Positions 49,401 to 61,400 of a stretch of 64,000 bases of DNA are shown one piece after another (the first letter of the stretch is position 1; the number at the start of each line of letters is the position of its first letter). The DNA lies in NCBI RefSeq assembly GCF_026151205.1, contig NC_087079.1:8172635-8236634 (forward strand). Reading direction: 5' to 3'. The DNA is from Bolinopsis microptera (Eukaryota; Ctenophora; Tentaculata; Lobata; Bolinopsidae). The notes under the pieces were generated by a model. It was given only the letters and a program-made list of their open reading frames with translations. It ran no database searches and had not been told where the DNA came from. A program made the translations under genes and the position numbers.

Positions 49401-52400
49401 GTGCTACGAAGTAGCGCGCGCCGGGCCAGACCATTAACAATGGTCAATCAGCGTGCACGTGTTTTTTATGTCCACGATTTGCGATTGATTATGAACAAGT
49501 ACTTAAATCATAAATGCTGGTCACGCACACACTAACTTTCAATGAGCACCGCACTTTTTTCAGACGTCGTGATTCGCTAGTCAGCCCGACTAGAGATTCC
49601 TTGGAATAACATGAACAGGCCTGTCATACTCGTTGACAGACTGAGCGTGGCCCAGCGCAATAATTTAATTTCATATACTATACTTTTCTTTTGCAAGTTC
49701 TGAATGTGAAGTGTGTATGACTGATGACGCAGCGGGCATCGACCGCCACCGTACCAGGACAACCGCAACCATTAACAACATATAAATAAACGCTTACAAG
49801 CGCTTTACAATTTCTGACAATTATTGTCGGAGAACTTTGCGGCGCCGTGCACTTAGCCTTTTTGCTTGGCTTCTAGATCGCCAGCCAAACAACTATGTTT
49901 AAATCCATGTTGATAAATGATGGATAAAGCGGTAAAAACCAGTAATAAAAAGTGCAATTGTAATCGCTTATAACCGCTTTTCAAATCCTGACTCCCGCCA
50001 GTGCATGACAGGTTTAGGGGCATCGAGAAAAGCGCTTATAAGCGCATTTAAATTCCGTGCACTCCAGGTGAACGGATGTTCAGATTTGTGCTTATAATTG
50101 TAAGTTTATAACTTACCAGGACGCACGCCGAGTTGGACTCAACGTAATATTTGAAACAAATATTTTACGAGTATCGCCCGTTAAGCTTATAAGCGCTTTC
50201 TAATTCCTGGCACTCTCCCTTGTAAGCGCTTTCTAATTTCGGGTACTCCCCCGTTCCGACCAGGTTAGGGGCACTGGCAGCATTGAAAAAGCGCTTATAA
50301 GCGCTTTCTAATTCCTGCCAACCAGCCCATGGGTGATGGGAAAAGCGGTAGATCATAAGCGCCTATAAGCGCTTTTAAATCCTGACTCTGCCGGTGCACC
50401 CCAGGTTGCTCAGAAAAGCACATACGAGTGGGCACTCTCCAGTTCCGACCAGGTTGAGGGGAATTGAGAAATCGCTTATAAGCGCTTTTTAATTCCGGGC
50501 ACTCCCCCGTTCCGACCAGGTTAGGGGCAGCATTGAAAAAGTGCTTATAAGCGCTTTTTAATTCCGGGCACTACCCCGTTCCGACCAGGTTAGTGGCAGC
50601 ATTGAAAAAGCGCTTATAAGCGCTTTCTAATTTCTGCCAACCAGGCCATGGGCGATAGGAAAGCGGTAGAAAAGCAATCATAAGCGCCTATAAGCGCTTT
50701 TAAATCCTGACTCTGCCGGTGCACCCCAGGTTGCACAGAAAAGCACTTATAAGCGGGCACTCTGATTTCCAGTTCCGACCAGGTTAAGGGGAATTCAGAA
50801 ATCGCTTATAAGCGCTTATTAATTCCAGGCACTCCCCCGTTCCGACCAGGTTAGGGGCAGCATTGAAAAAGCGCTTATAAGCGCTTTATAATTCTTGCCA
50901 ACCAGGCCATGGGTGATGGGAAAAGCGGCAGAAAAGCGATCATAAGCGCTTTTAAATCCTGACTCTGCCGGTGCACCCCAGGTTGCACAGAAAAGCACTT
51001 ATAATCGGGCACTCTGATTTCCAGTTCGGACCAGGTTAAGGGTAATTAAGAAATCGCTTATAAGCGCTTTTTAATTCCGGGCACTCCCCCGTTCCGACCG
51101 GGTTAGGTGCAGCATTGAAAAAGTGCTTATAAGCGCTTTCTAATTCCTGCCAACCAGGCCATGGGTGATAGGAAAAGCGGTAGAAAAGCGATCATAAGCG
51201 CCTATAAGCGCTTTTAAATCCTGACTCTGCCGGTGCACCCCAGGCCCAGGTTGCACAGAAAAGCACTTATAAGCGGGCACTCTGATTTCCAGTTCCGACC
51301 AGGTAAAGCCAAAGGGGAATTGAGAAATCGCTTATAAGCGCTTTTTAATTCCGGGCACTCCCCCGTTCCGACCAGGTAAGGGGCAGCATTGAAAAAGCGC
51401 TTATAAGCGCTTTTAAATTCCGGGCACTACCCCGTTCCGACCAGGTTAGGGGCAGCATCGAAAAAGCGCTTATAAGCGCTTTTTAATTCCTGCTCACCTG
51501 GCCATGGATGATAGGAAAAGCGGTAAAAGCGGTAAATTAGCGATGAATTAGCCGTTATAAGCGATTTCTAAAAAAGCGATTATAATCGATTATAAGCGGT
51601 TATAAGATGTAATATAGCGTTTTCCTGACTCAATTTTAAAAGCGCTTATAAGCGCTTTGTTTGCGCTTTACAAACAGCTAAATTGCACCCCACTTATAAG
51701 CGCTTATAATCGCTTATAAATGGTTCAAAAAAGCGCCTACGAATCGCTTATCCGGCCAACCGCTTATGCACCCGTTTTTGGCGCCAATCCTACTGGAAAA
51801 CCGCTTTCAAATCGCTCAGCGACGCTAGTAAGCGCTTAAAAGCGCTTATAAGCGCTTTTAAATTCAAAAAAGCGCTTTTTTGAATTATGACACCAATTAT
51901 AATCGATTATAAGCGATTTTTTTTGAACCGTTTATAATCGTAAAAAAAGCGATTGTAAACGGTTTTTTTAAAAAAAAGCGCCGAAAAAGCGCTCAATAAG
52001 CGATTATCGGCGACGATCATAAAATATCGTTTATGGAAACTTGCCAAATAAAGTTGTAATATTTTTTTGTGACGAAATTTACAAATTTTTACCCTGTTCA
52101 GGTGTTGAAATTTATCCAATGTTAACATATCACTGCCATATAATAATTTATATGACCGGCGTATAGTTGAAATATTGTTAATTGATTCATAGTACGTAAT
52201 ATAGGGTGTTTAAGTTGGTATACTAATATTTACTCAATTTCACACATGTTGAGATATCATACAAATTTATGTGACTAAATTTACCTATTTCTGCCTTCTG
52301 TATTTGTATTTGCCTATAACAATGAAATATGTGAACAATTCCAAACACAATCAGCTCACAAAATAATGCTAGACTATTCGGCATTTCTTGTCAGGATGTC

Positions 52401-55400
52401 ATAAACATCCCTCATATAAATTTCTTAAATGTGTGACGGAGTTTACATGGTGCTACCATTTAAGGAAAAAACTAAAAAGTCGCTAAATATGTAGATAATA
52501 GTCATATACAGCTATTCTATGAATTGGAAATTCGAAAATTTGGTCAAACACGGCAACAAGGGGTCCATATAAACTCCGTCACGTTTTTATAGTGTGACAA
52601 AGTTTACAACTCACTGCCGGCCGCATTTAAGCGATATCTTATCGTCTGATAAAGATATCGTTATGCGACAAAGTTTATCTAGAGGATGAAACGATTATCT
52701 TAGGGTTAGAGGGTTTATATAGTTTCATAGTGTGACACATTTTACATCATCGTGCCATTCAGTAAGGTCACTAATATTTACCAATATCCTCAAACTTCAA
52801 TGAACGTGTCCATAAAAGAATAAAAAACTGGCCAAGGAATAGGAATTTTAGATCCCAAAATTTGGACCCCCAAATGGTGTCAAAAACGCGAATTAACTAC
52901 TACTACTATGTCGGAGCTAAGTCCGATCTACGCCAGAAAACCCCCTCCATATATCCCTGTCCCGCATCAGGGTTCGCAGTTCCTCTTTAGAGTTTGTCCC
53001 AACTTCCTTCAGTAACATAGACAAGTAGCTTTGTCTTGGTCGGCCTTGCTGTGCTCTACCGTGCGTAGGTTCCCATAAGACTAAATCACTGGCAAGTAGC
53101 TCAGGATGTCGGATGCAGTGTCCCGCCATTTTTAATCTCCTGCTTCGTAACTTGTTTGACAGCCTTGGGAGGCTACCATACAAAGTTTTATTGCTGACCT
53201 TGTCCTTCCATGAGATACCCAGCACCATACGCAACATCTTTGTGTATGTCCCGTCCAAACTTTTCTCTTGAGCCTTTGTCAGTGTCCAGGTTTCTGATCC
53301 GTAGAGCAGTACTGATTCACAAGCCGCTATGAACAATCTAATCTTTAGGCTCTTTGACAGTTTGGATTTCCAGATATCCTTCAGTCTATGTAGGGCACCC
53401 CACGCTTTTCCCTTTCTAACCCTTATCTCCCTATCTGTGCTCTCAATCCAGGAGCCTAAGTAGATGAAATCATCTACATTTTCTATGGCTTCCCCGGATC
53501 GACTTTGTAGGTCGCTAGATCGATCCTCCATATTCAGTGTCATGACCTTGGTCTTGCCTTCGTTTATGTGTAGTCCCACGCTTGCTGCCGCCGATTCTAC
53601 TCTGAGCAGGAACTCGTTAGCCTTCTCCATGTCCTCAGATATAAGTGCTATATCATCTGCAAAGTCCACATCGGTGATGATCTTGGGCCCCACTCTTCTG
53701 CTTTTTCTACGTTCGAGGGTGAGTCCAAGTCGCTCCGCATCATCGCCTATGGCTTGCCTCATACAGTAGTCGATGACTATTGCAAAGAGGTAAGGTGCTA
53801 AGGTATCACCCTGTAACACACCTGCAAGTATCTCGAACAATTCAGTTTCTCCGTCTGGAGTTAGGACTTTGGCCATTGTCTTCTCGTACATGAGCCGTAT
53901 AAGCTGCACGATTTTGACTGGAATGCCGTAAGCTTCTAGAATCTTTAGCATTTTCCCACGATGTACACTGTCGAAAGCCTTCTTAAAGTCTATAAATGTC
54001 AGAACAGCTGGCAGTTTCCGACTCTTGACACCCTCTATAAGACGTCTCAGTACCAATATCTGTTGAGTTGTTGACCTTCCTGGTCTGAATCCATTCTGGT
54101 TTCTACGCAGAATTGTCTCGATTTCTGGCTTCAACCGGTTTAGAACCATCTTGTTTAGAGACTTGGCAACTAGGGATGACAAGCTTATTCCCCGATAGTT
54201 CATTGGTTCGCTAAGGTCGCCCTTCTTTGGAATTGGTATGATGTTGGCAGTTGACCATTGGTCTGGTTTCTCACCTTTCAATAGAGCATTGTTACAGAAG
54301 TCTAAGACAATTAGATCAGTCTACCATTTCGGTTTGCTGGACCCTAAATGGGTAATAATTATTTTAGTCTCTTGAGTCTTGACACCATTTTAGGGTTATA
54401 CGGGTTTCTGCTAGTATTATCAAAGCTGTAAAAATCCAAGTAATTTGTTAGCACGTACTGTACTGCGCAGGGAATTGTTTAGATATTTGTGTAGATTTGC
54501 CTTTAAGTGTGGCAGAACAATGCAGTGACGGCTAAATGCACATTCGAAATAAACCCGAATTCCGACATTTGTAACTATATTTTGTTCGAATTTCGTTTAA
54601 AGAATAAACTTGTAAGGAACACAGTTCTTTTCTGTCCATGAACCGTTTTCAGCGCCAAGTTTTTGTTTATCGAGTAAATATCGTACAACCGTATCCTTAA
54701 AAACAAATTGATAAATTTATCCTGTAACTTAGGTACGTTAAAGGGAAGGTTTTTATTTATTTCGTTCATCGTGTTGTTATACAATCGTGGTCCTATGTTC
54801 TTATGTTAATATACACTATACATGTACAGTACAGACTATAATCAGTGATAATATGGCTCTTCTGTCAATTATTGTTTTGATTTCTATTGTATAATGTGGC
54901 TTATTTTCCTGCGTAGTTTTTAGTGGAGGTTTTCGACGTATTATTTCATATCATATTGTTAGGCATCAAGAACAATGTGATACAACGATGCGGATAATCT
55001 TGCTTCTGTCCCTTCTCCTTATTGAGAATGCTGCTGAGGATGAAGGTAGGATCACCATTCACTATGGTTTTTACACATCTTTATATTGCCAGTAAAATAA
55101 TATTTTAAAATAGTTGTTCAGTCGAGTGAACTGTCAAGTATGAAATGAACAATCGATCCAATATAATATTCATTAAACACAACAATCATCGAGTAATTGC
55201 TTAAGTTGATGATATTTTACTCATAATATTATTATCTACCAGCTGATGTACTGTAATCTGCTTTAAGATAATAACGTGGTTATAACAACAGGCTGGATAC
55301 CAGTACAACGTGGGGTTAATATAGACTTCAATCTGGAGCAGTATTCTCTTGAAATAAAGACTGATAGCACGCTAGGTAGTGGCAATAAAGTGATGGTATA

Positions 55401-58400
55401 CTTCTACACATCACAGAGAGACCTTGTAGGATCACTCAACCTCTTCTTCTCCTCTACTCCTCAGTACGCTATCTGGGGTTGCAACTCGGACCGCACTAAC
55501 TTCCTTACTGACCTACCTACTGCAATAGACAAGGTATGGAGGGTAACGTTAACTAGAACCTCAGGTATCAGACTAGTGGTACACTGTAACGAGGTGAAGG
55601 TGATCAACACCCTGATGTCAGACTCAACGTGTGGTCGGAGTGACTGGAGCACTTACTGGAGCAGGGACATTGCAAAGATACTGTTCTATTCCAGTGACAC
55701 TGCGACTGATTTCTACAGACCTCTAACAGGTAACTGGGTAGTTGAAGATCTAAAATCTAAGATACGGAGATGAATATTGATTCAAATTGTAATATATGCA
55801 TAATAGTTTAATGTACCTATGAACGTTTTTACACATCTTTATATTGCTAGCAGTAAAATAATATTTTAAAATAATGTTTCAGTCGAGTGAACTGTCAAGT
55901 ATGAAATGAACAATCGATCCAATATATTCATTAAACACAACAATCGTCGAGTAATTGCTTAAGTTGACAATATTTTACTCATAATATTATTATCTACCAG
56001 CTGATGTACTGTAATCTGCTTTTTAAGATAATAACGTGGTTATAACAACAGGCTGGATAGCAGTACAACGTGGGGTTTATATAGACTTCAATCTGGAGCA
56101 GTATTCTCTTGAAATAAAGACTGATAGCACGCTAGGGAGTGGAGATTACGTGTATGTGAGGTTCTTCACTTCACAGGAAGACTATGCAGGAGGACTCCTC
56201 CTCTACTTCTACTCCTTTCCTCAGTACTATATCGGGGGTTGCAGCTCCTACAGCACTAACTTCCTTACTGACCTACCTACTGCAACAGACAAGGTATGGA
56301 GGGCAACGTTAACTAGAACCTCAGGTATCAAACTAGTGGTACACTGTAACGAGAAGAAGGTGCTCAACATCCTGATATCAGACTCAACGTGTGATTACAG
56401 TGACTGGAGCACTTACTGGAGCAGGGACATTGCAAAGATACAGTTTGAATCCTCTGACACTGCCACTGATTTCTACAGACCTCTAACAGGTAATGAGGTA
56501 ACTGGGTAGTTGAAGATCTAAAATCTAAGATACGGAGATGAATATTGGTTCAGATTGTAATACACGCATAATAGTTTAATGTGCCTATGAACGTGACGTT
56601 TGATTGATATTTCTAAATACAATTCGTTGTTTTTATGGTATTATTAATCTCTGTATGAAAAATATAAATTATCGAACTTCTCTTAATTAACAAGGACAAT
56701 ATTTGTCAGGATGTACTGGACTGACGGCTGAGTGGACCAGTACGATTGAGACAGCAGCTAAGTTTCCAGTAGACCCAGGAACCGTCGTGAAAGTGACTTG
56801 TTCTGACTCTGGAGCTCTCAACAAAGGGAGCAATGAACTGACTTGCACAGCGGGGACAGAATTCACCTTCTTAAAAGAGCCTTGTTGCTTCAGCCTAGGT
56901 AAATAATAATAATAATATTTGTACTATGTACATAAAAATCTCCATCAGTAATCTCCATTATAATTCAAAGGCGTCTTCGTGTATGTGTGTATGCCGCCCA
57001 CGTGTAAATTGGGTAAAATAACAACATTACAGTCAGGGTTGCCATGGTTTACTGCACGATAACTACGGAATTACCCGTGTGCATTTTAATTCGCTGCATT
57101 GTCGCCAAATATTGACCGCCCACTGCGCCGAATTTGGACAAAAATTTTGAAATTGGGGTTGAAGGTAAATTTGGGTTCTTCTCAAGTCTCTACCGTTAAC
57201 TTAGATATCAACTAATTAAAATATTACAAGAAAACGTGACAGATGAATATCTGCTCAATATATATTTTTTTGAAATGTATTTACCCTTTTAAATAACTCC
57301 TTTGCAAGCTTCAACTTCAATGATAATTTCGGACAGTATCTGTAGTTAACACTCGAATTCAGGTATATAACAATTAATAATGAAGCAGGAATTTCTACGC
57401 AGAAAGCAACTTGATGAATGACGAACCCTCCACCATAGGCTATATATAATAATGTTTTTTTTCTTCTAAAAGTTAAATCGTTGTCAATAATATTAGCGTA
57501 CATATTTAATATAACGTACATATAATTTAACATAACATATTGTAAATTTGATTTCCTAAAACCTCATGCCCTATTAACAATGTTTTACTGCTGATAATAC
57601 TTTAGTTGAATTATATTAATGACGAAAGTTTTAATTTCAGAGCAACGAGGCGTGCTAAAAAGAACAGAAGACCGTTCAAAAAGGATCCTTCCAATCTGTC
57701 GCCATGAATTAGTTCTTTCAAGGTTTATATTACATTTCTATTAGAGTTCCATCCTTACTCCCTTCTATTTCAGATCATAAAATGTATAGGAAATGTTTAT
57801 TATTTCTAGTACACTATCCTCAAATACTGTTATCTAGTTATTAGAATAATGGAGTGTCGAAATACTGTGGCATTAACTGAAGCTACATCCATGACTATAA
57901 CTTTTACCAAACTAAATGATTAATATCTTGATTTTAAAACCTTTCATTTTCAGCTTCAGAATAGGAAACTCTCGTCTCAACTCAACCGCGTGAAAAAGTT
58001 TAATTAATGGCAGTACGTATAGATTATAATTGTACAGGGAGTACTCACTTATATTTTGATATTTTACTTAAATATACTTTCAAGTTTCAATGCGTTATTT
58101 ACTCTTACTGGCTGATAAAAAGTGCATAGATGAGGTGATAACTGCCAGAATTGGAAAAATTTAATCTTTAATAATTTCCAATCCCCAGGAAGGTTCCTGA
58201 GGACACAGGAACAAAGATTGTAGAATTGACTAGTGGCCATAGGCAGAGGAGGGAGAGGAAGGGGAAGGATCTTAATGCATGGAACACATGATCAGCCTAA
58301 TACATTTAAAACTGTTCTATAATTTTGATCCTTCATGTACCGAACATGAACATTTAGGGTCCGACCTTAAACTGTTGGTACCATATCATTACAGTAGAAC

Positions 58401-61400
58401 CACCCACTTAACATCTAAATGCGTGTCTCACATCAATGAAATTAATTTCGTATCTTTAATTAATGCTGCTCAGAATTTACGTTACAAAAAATTTGGATAC
58501 ACCTTTGAGTAGTAGTACAGAAACAATCCACACTATGGTACACTACCACCCCAATGTCATGTAGTCCATGCAGTTAGCCCCCCGGCCCCCCCCCCCCCCC
58601 CCCGGCCCCCCTCCCGACTGTAGATGGAAATAAACGCACAAAGAAAGGTAAGTTGAAGAGTCTCTGAAAGAGAACATACTCGACTGAAATTTTATTTGAC
58701 AGAGATCAACCAGATTATCACCTTAAATATGGTGCAGGTCTCTGATTTATTTATTCAAAATAATGAGTTGTTGAATTGTTAAATTTCAGAGCAGCAAGGT
58801 CGGAAAGCAAGGTCGGAAAGCAAGCGATAGAATTCACAAAAGACCCTTCTCAGTTCTCCATTATATCTCCTCCAGAATCGGTTCTTCAGTATGAGGTAAT
58901 CCTAATCAAAACTCTTATTACCAAATTTCTGTGTGATAGGTCCCGAAGGACCGTAATTCTAGCTCACTTCAAGACCAGTGCAGCTATTGTAAATTTCATG
59001 TGGCTTGATAATATAAAATACTAATTTATTGTTTATGAAATGATCCAAAATATTCCACGTGATCAATATCTTCGTTTCGAATATTAAGTAATTGTAAACT
59101 TATAATCTTTTAACCTTCCTACTCAGTAACACACCCATTTAGGGATGGAGTCATTTGAGAGAAACAAACAAAGAAATAAGACGCTCTTATCGAAGAAAAA
59201 ATACTGTAAGTAATTCTGGTTCAATAATCATCAATTGTATAATCAATACCATTTGTATCTTCGGCTTACGACGGAAGTTAAATAGCGTTTAATTGAATCT
59301 ATAATTTTAAAAACAAAAGATTCCAGAGATATTCTCGAGATTTACGTCTTCTCGGAAAATTACGCAGCTGCAATTAAAACATTGAATGTAAAGACGATCA
59401 ACTTTAAAGCTTTTGTGTTTTCAGGAAAAAAAGAATGAGAAATTACATCATATAATAATTAATATGAACACTGAACTTAGTCTACCGAGTATCTATAAAG
59501 TTTAAATGTAAGTTTGCACTTAGTACATTTTTTAGAGTACATTTTTAACCACAAACCATCGAAATGAAACGCTATAAATGTGATTTTTTAAATGTCAGAT
59601 TTTTTAATGACCAATCTTAGAAATTGTATTGATTATTTCAGCGAGAAAAGGATTGGCGAGCGACGGTCAGCCAGTAGTTTGAAAACTCGGACCAAAGCCA
59701 ACACTACTTTAAAAGTACGTGAGTAATAAGTTAATAATAAAACAAACACTTTATTGGCAGCTTCTCGAAAAATATTATGTATTTAGGTTATTTTGCTGAT
59801 AATTTGTAAGTTTTAGGTAGTGACTAGTGACGTAATGTCAACCCCTCAGGGTTGCTGCTCAAAAGGGAACATCGACTTCACCATAACTCGGAAAACCCTC
59901 ATCTCGTAAATCGGCCTTGGAGCTTTCAGACAAACGGAAGCATATTTATCTGTGTGAGTTTTTAATCATAATGATGAAAGAGGAAGCAAAATTATAATAA
60001 CTAAATGATGTAAAAAGATTAATAGCATGAACTCGAGAATCTATTAACTTTGATACATTTCGTTATGTATGTTTTTAATGGGAGCCATTGCACACGAGAA
60101 TTAATATCATTCTCAACGATTACAAATATATACCCACGTAATTAATTACGTTCAAATATTTCAGAGCATCGGCAAGACTCAGAAGATGATCATATCTGCA
60201 AACAGAAAATGACAGCTTGAAAACGGTCATCAGTACTCAGTAGCTTGTATCCCAGAAGGAACCTAACAACATCCCAGAAGGAACCTAGCAACATCCCAGA
60301 AAGCCAGAAGGAACCTAACAACATCCTAGAAGGAACCTTGCAACATCCCAGAATTGAAGGAACCTAACAACATCCCAGAAGGAACCTAGCAACATCCCAG
60401 AAAGCCAGAAGGAACCTAACAACATCCTAGAAGGAACCTTGCAACATCCCAGAATTGAAGGAACCTAACAACATCCCAGAAGGAACCTAGCAACATCCCA
60501 GAAAGCCAGAAGGAACCTAACATCCTAGAAGCAACCTATCAAAATCCCAGAATTGAAGGAACCTAACAACATCCTAGAAGATACCTAACATCCTAGAAGA
60601 AACCCAATATCCCAGAAGAAACCTAACATCCTAGGAGGAACCTAACATCCCAGAAAGCCAGAAAGAACCTAACATCATTCTAGAAGGAACCTTGCGACAT
60701 CCCACAATTGAAGGAACCTAACAACATCCTAAAAGATACCTAACAGTAACATCCTAGAAGAAACCCAATATCCCAGAAAGAACCTAACATCCTAGAAGGA
60801 ACCTAACATCCCAGAAAGCCAGAAGGAACCTAATAACATCCGAGAACTCATATATATTATAACTCATATATATTATAACAAACACTACCATACCAATAGT
60901 TTAACAGAACACCTTTCTGTGCAATCAATTTGATCAATTCCAATGTTTCCTAATTTTGTCTATTGAGATTTGACAGTAAAGACATTATATTGTATCTAGA
61001 ACTGCTATGATCTAGTTATACAGAAAATACCAGAAGATGTTAATGACAACAAATTTAAAATTTCGAATATAATAGATTGATTCGAATCAGAATGCCTTTT
61101 TAAACTTTTATTTTTAAGCTCTCAGATTTTTGCAATACCTCAGATTTTCTCGGAATACCGAACAAATATTTTCGACTTCCTTTTTGCTTTAATGTTAGAT
61201 AGGCTTTCTGGATAAATTAGATTAATCGTCAGTTACACCAGTAACAATATTTCAATAATTTTTAAATTTAATTTTGATAAATTTAATTTTGAAAAATTGC
61301 AGTTTATTTTTTGATGGGTTTATGAGGAACGATGTTGTCTTATTTGACCTACAACTTTGTTAAAATTATTCTCCTTGAGAGAGAAAAGTGGTGACTTTCA

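Larger units (their letters stand above)
44574..52045. mobile_element. foldback-like element E (8-bp duplication)
   Basis: Starts GGCAAGTTTCCATAAACG and ends with the inverse. AAATAAAG flanks both sides (44566-44573, 52046-52053) but occurs once at the empty site in D1. The left arm (to about 46808) and right arm (about 50150-52045) are inverted copies, nearly identical at their outer parts. Each arm carries tandem units of about 285 bp with AAGCGCTTATAAGCGCTT palindromes and GTGCCCGG, CCTGGTCGGAAC and CACCCATGGCC blocks. The centre has no transposase. An 8-bp duplication is known for hAT, P and Merlin types; which one applies is open. Confidence 0.85.
42479..52811. mobile_element. DNA transposon D2, interrupted by element E
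   Basis: Same ends as D1 (GGACACGTTCATTGAAG and inverse), with ATAA on each side (42475-42478, 52812-52815). Its own length without E is about 2.85 kb. It carries two rather than three of the 310-bp units. Element E sits in it at a site that D1 keeps uninterrupted (AAATAAAG near 31115). High identity to D1 suggests recent movement of the family. Confidence 0.85.

Noticed and set aside
44574-52045. CRISPR-like or satellite array
   Set aside because: The repeated GCGCTTATAAGCGC units look array-like, but they are arranged as two inverted arms with a target duplication in a eukaryotic genome.
57641-60212. Set of mutually exclusive terminal exons, each ending in an early stop in one frame
   Set aside because: Other phases of the same blocks are open and lead to good donors, so ordinary internal exons are the simpler reading.
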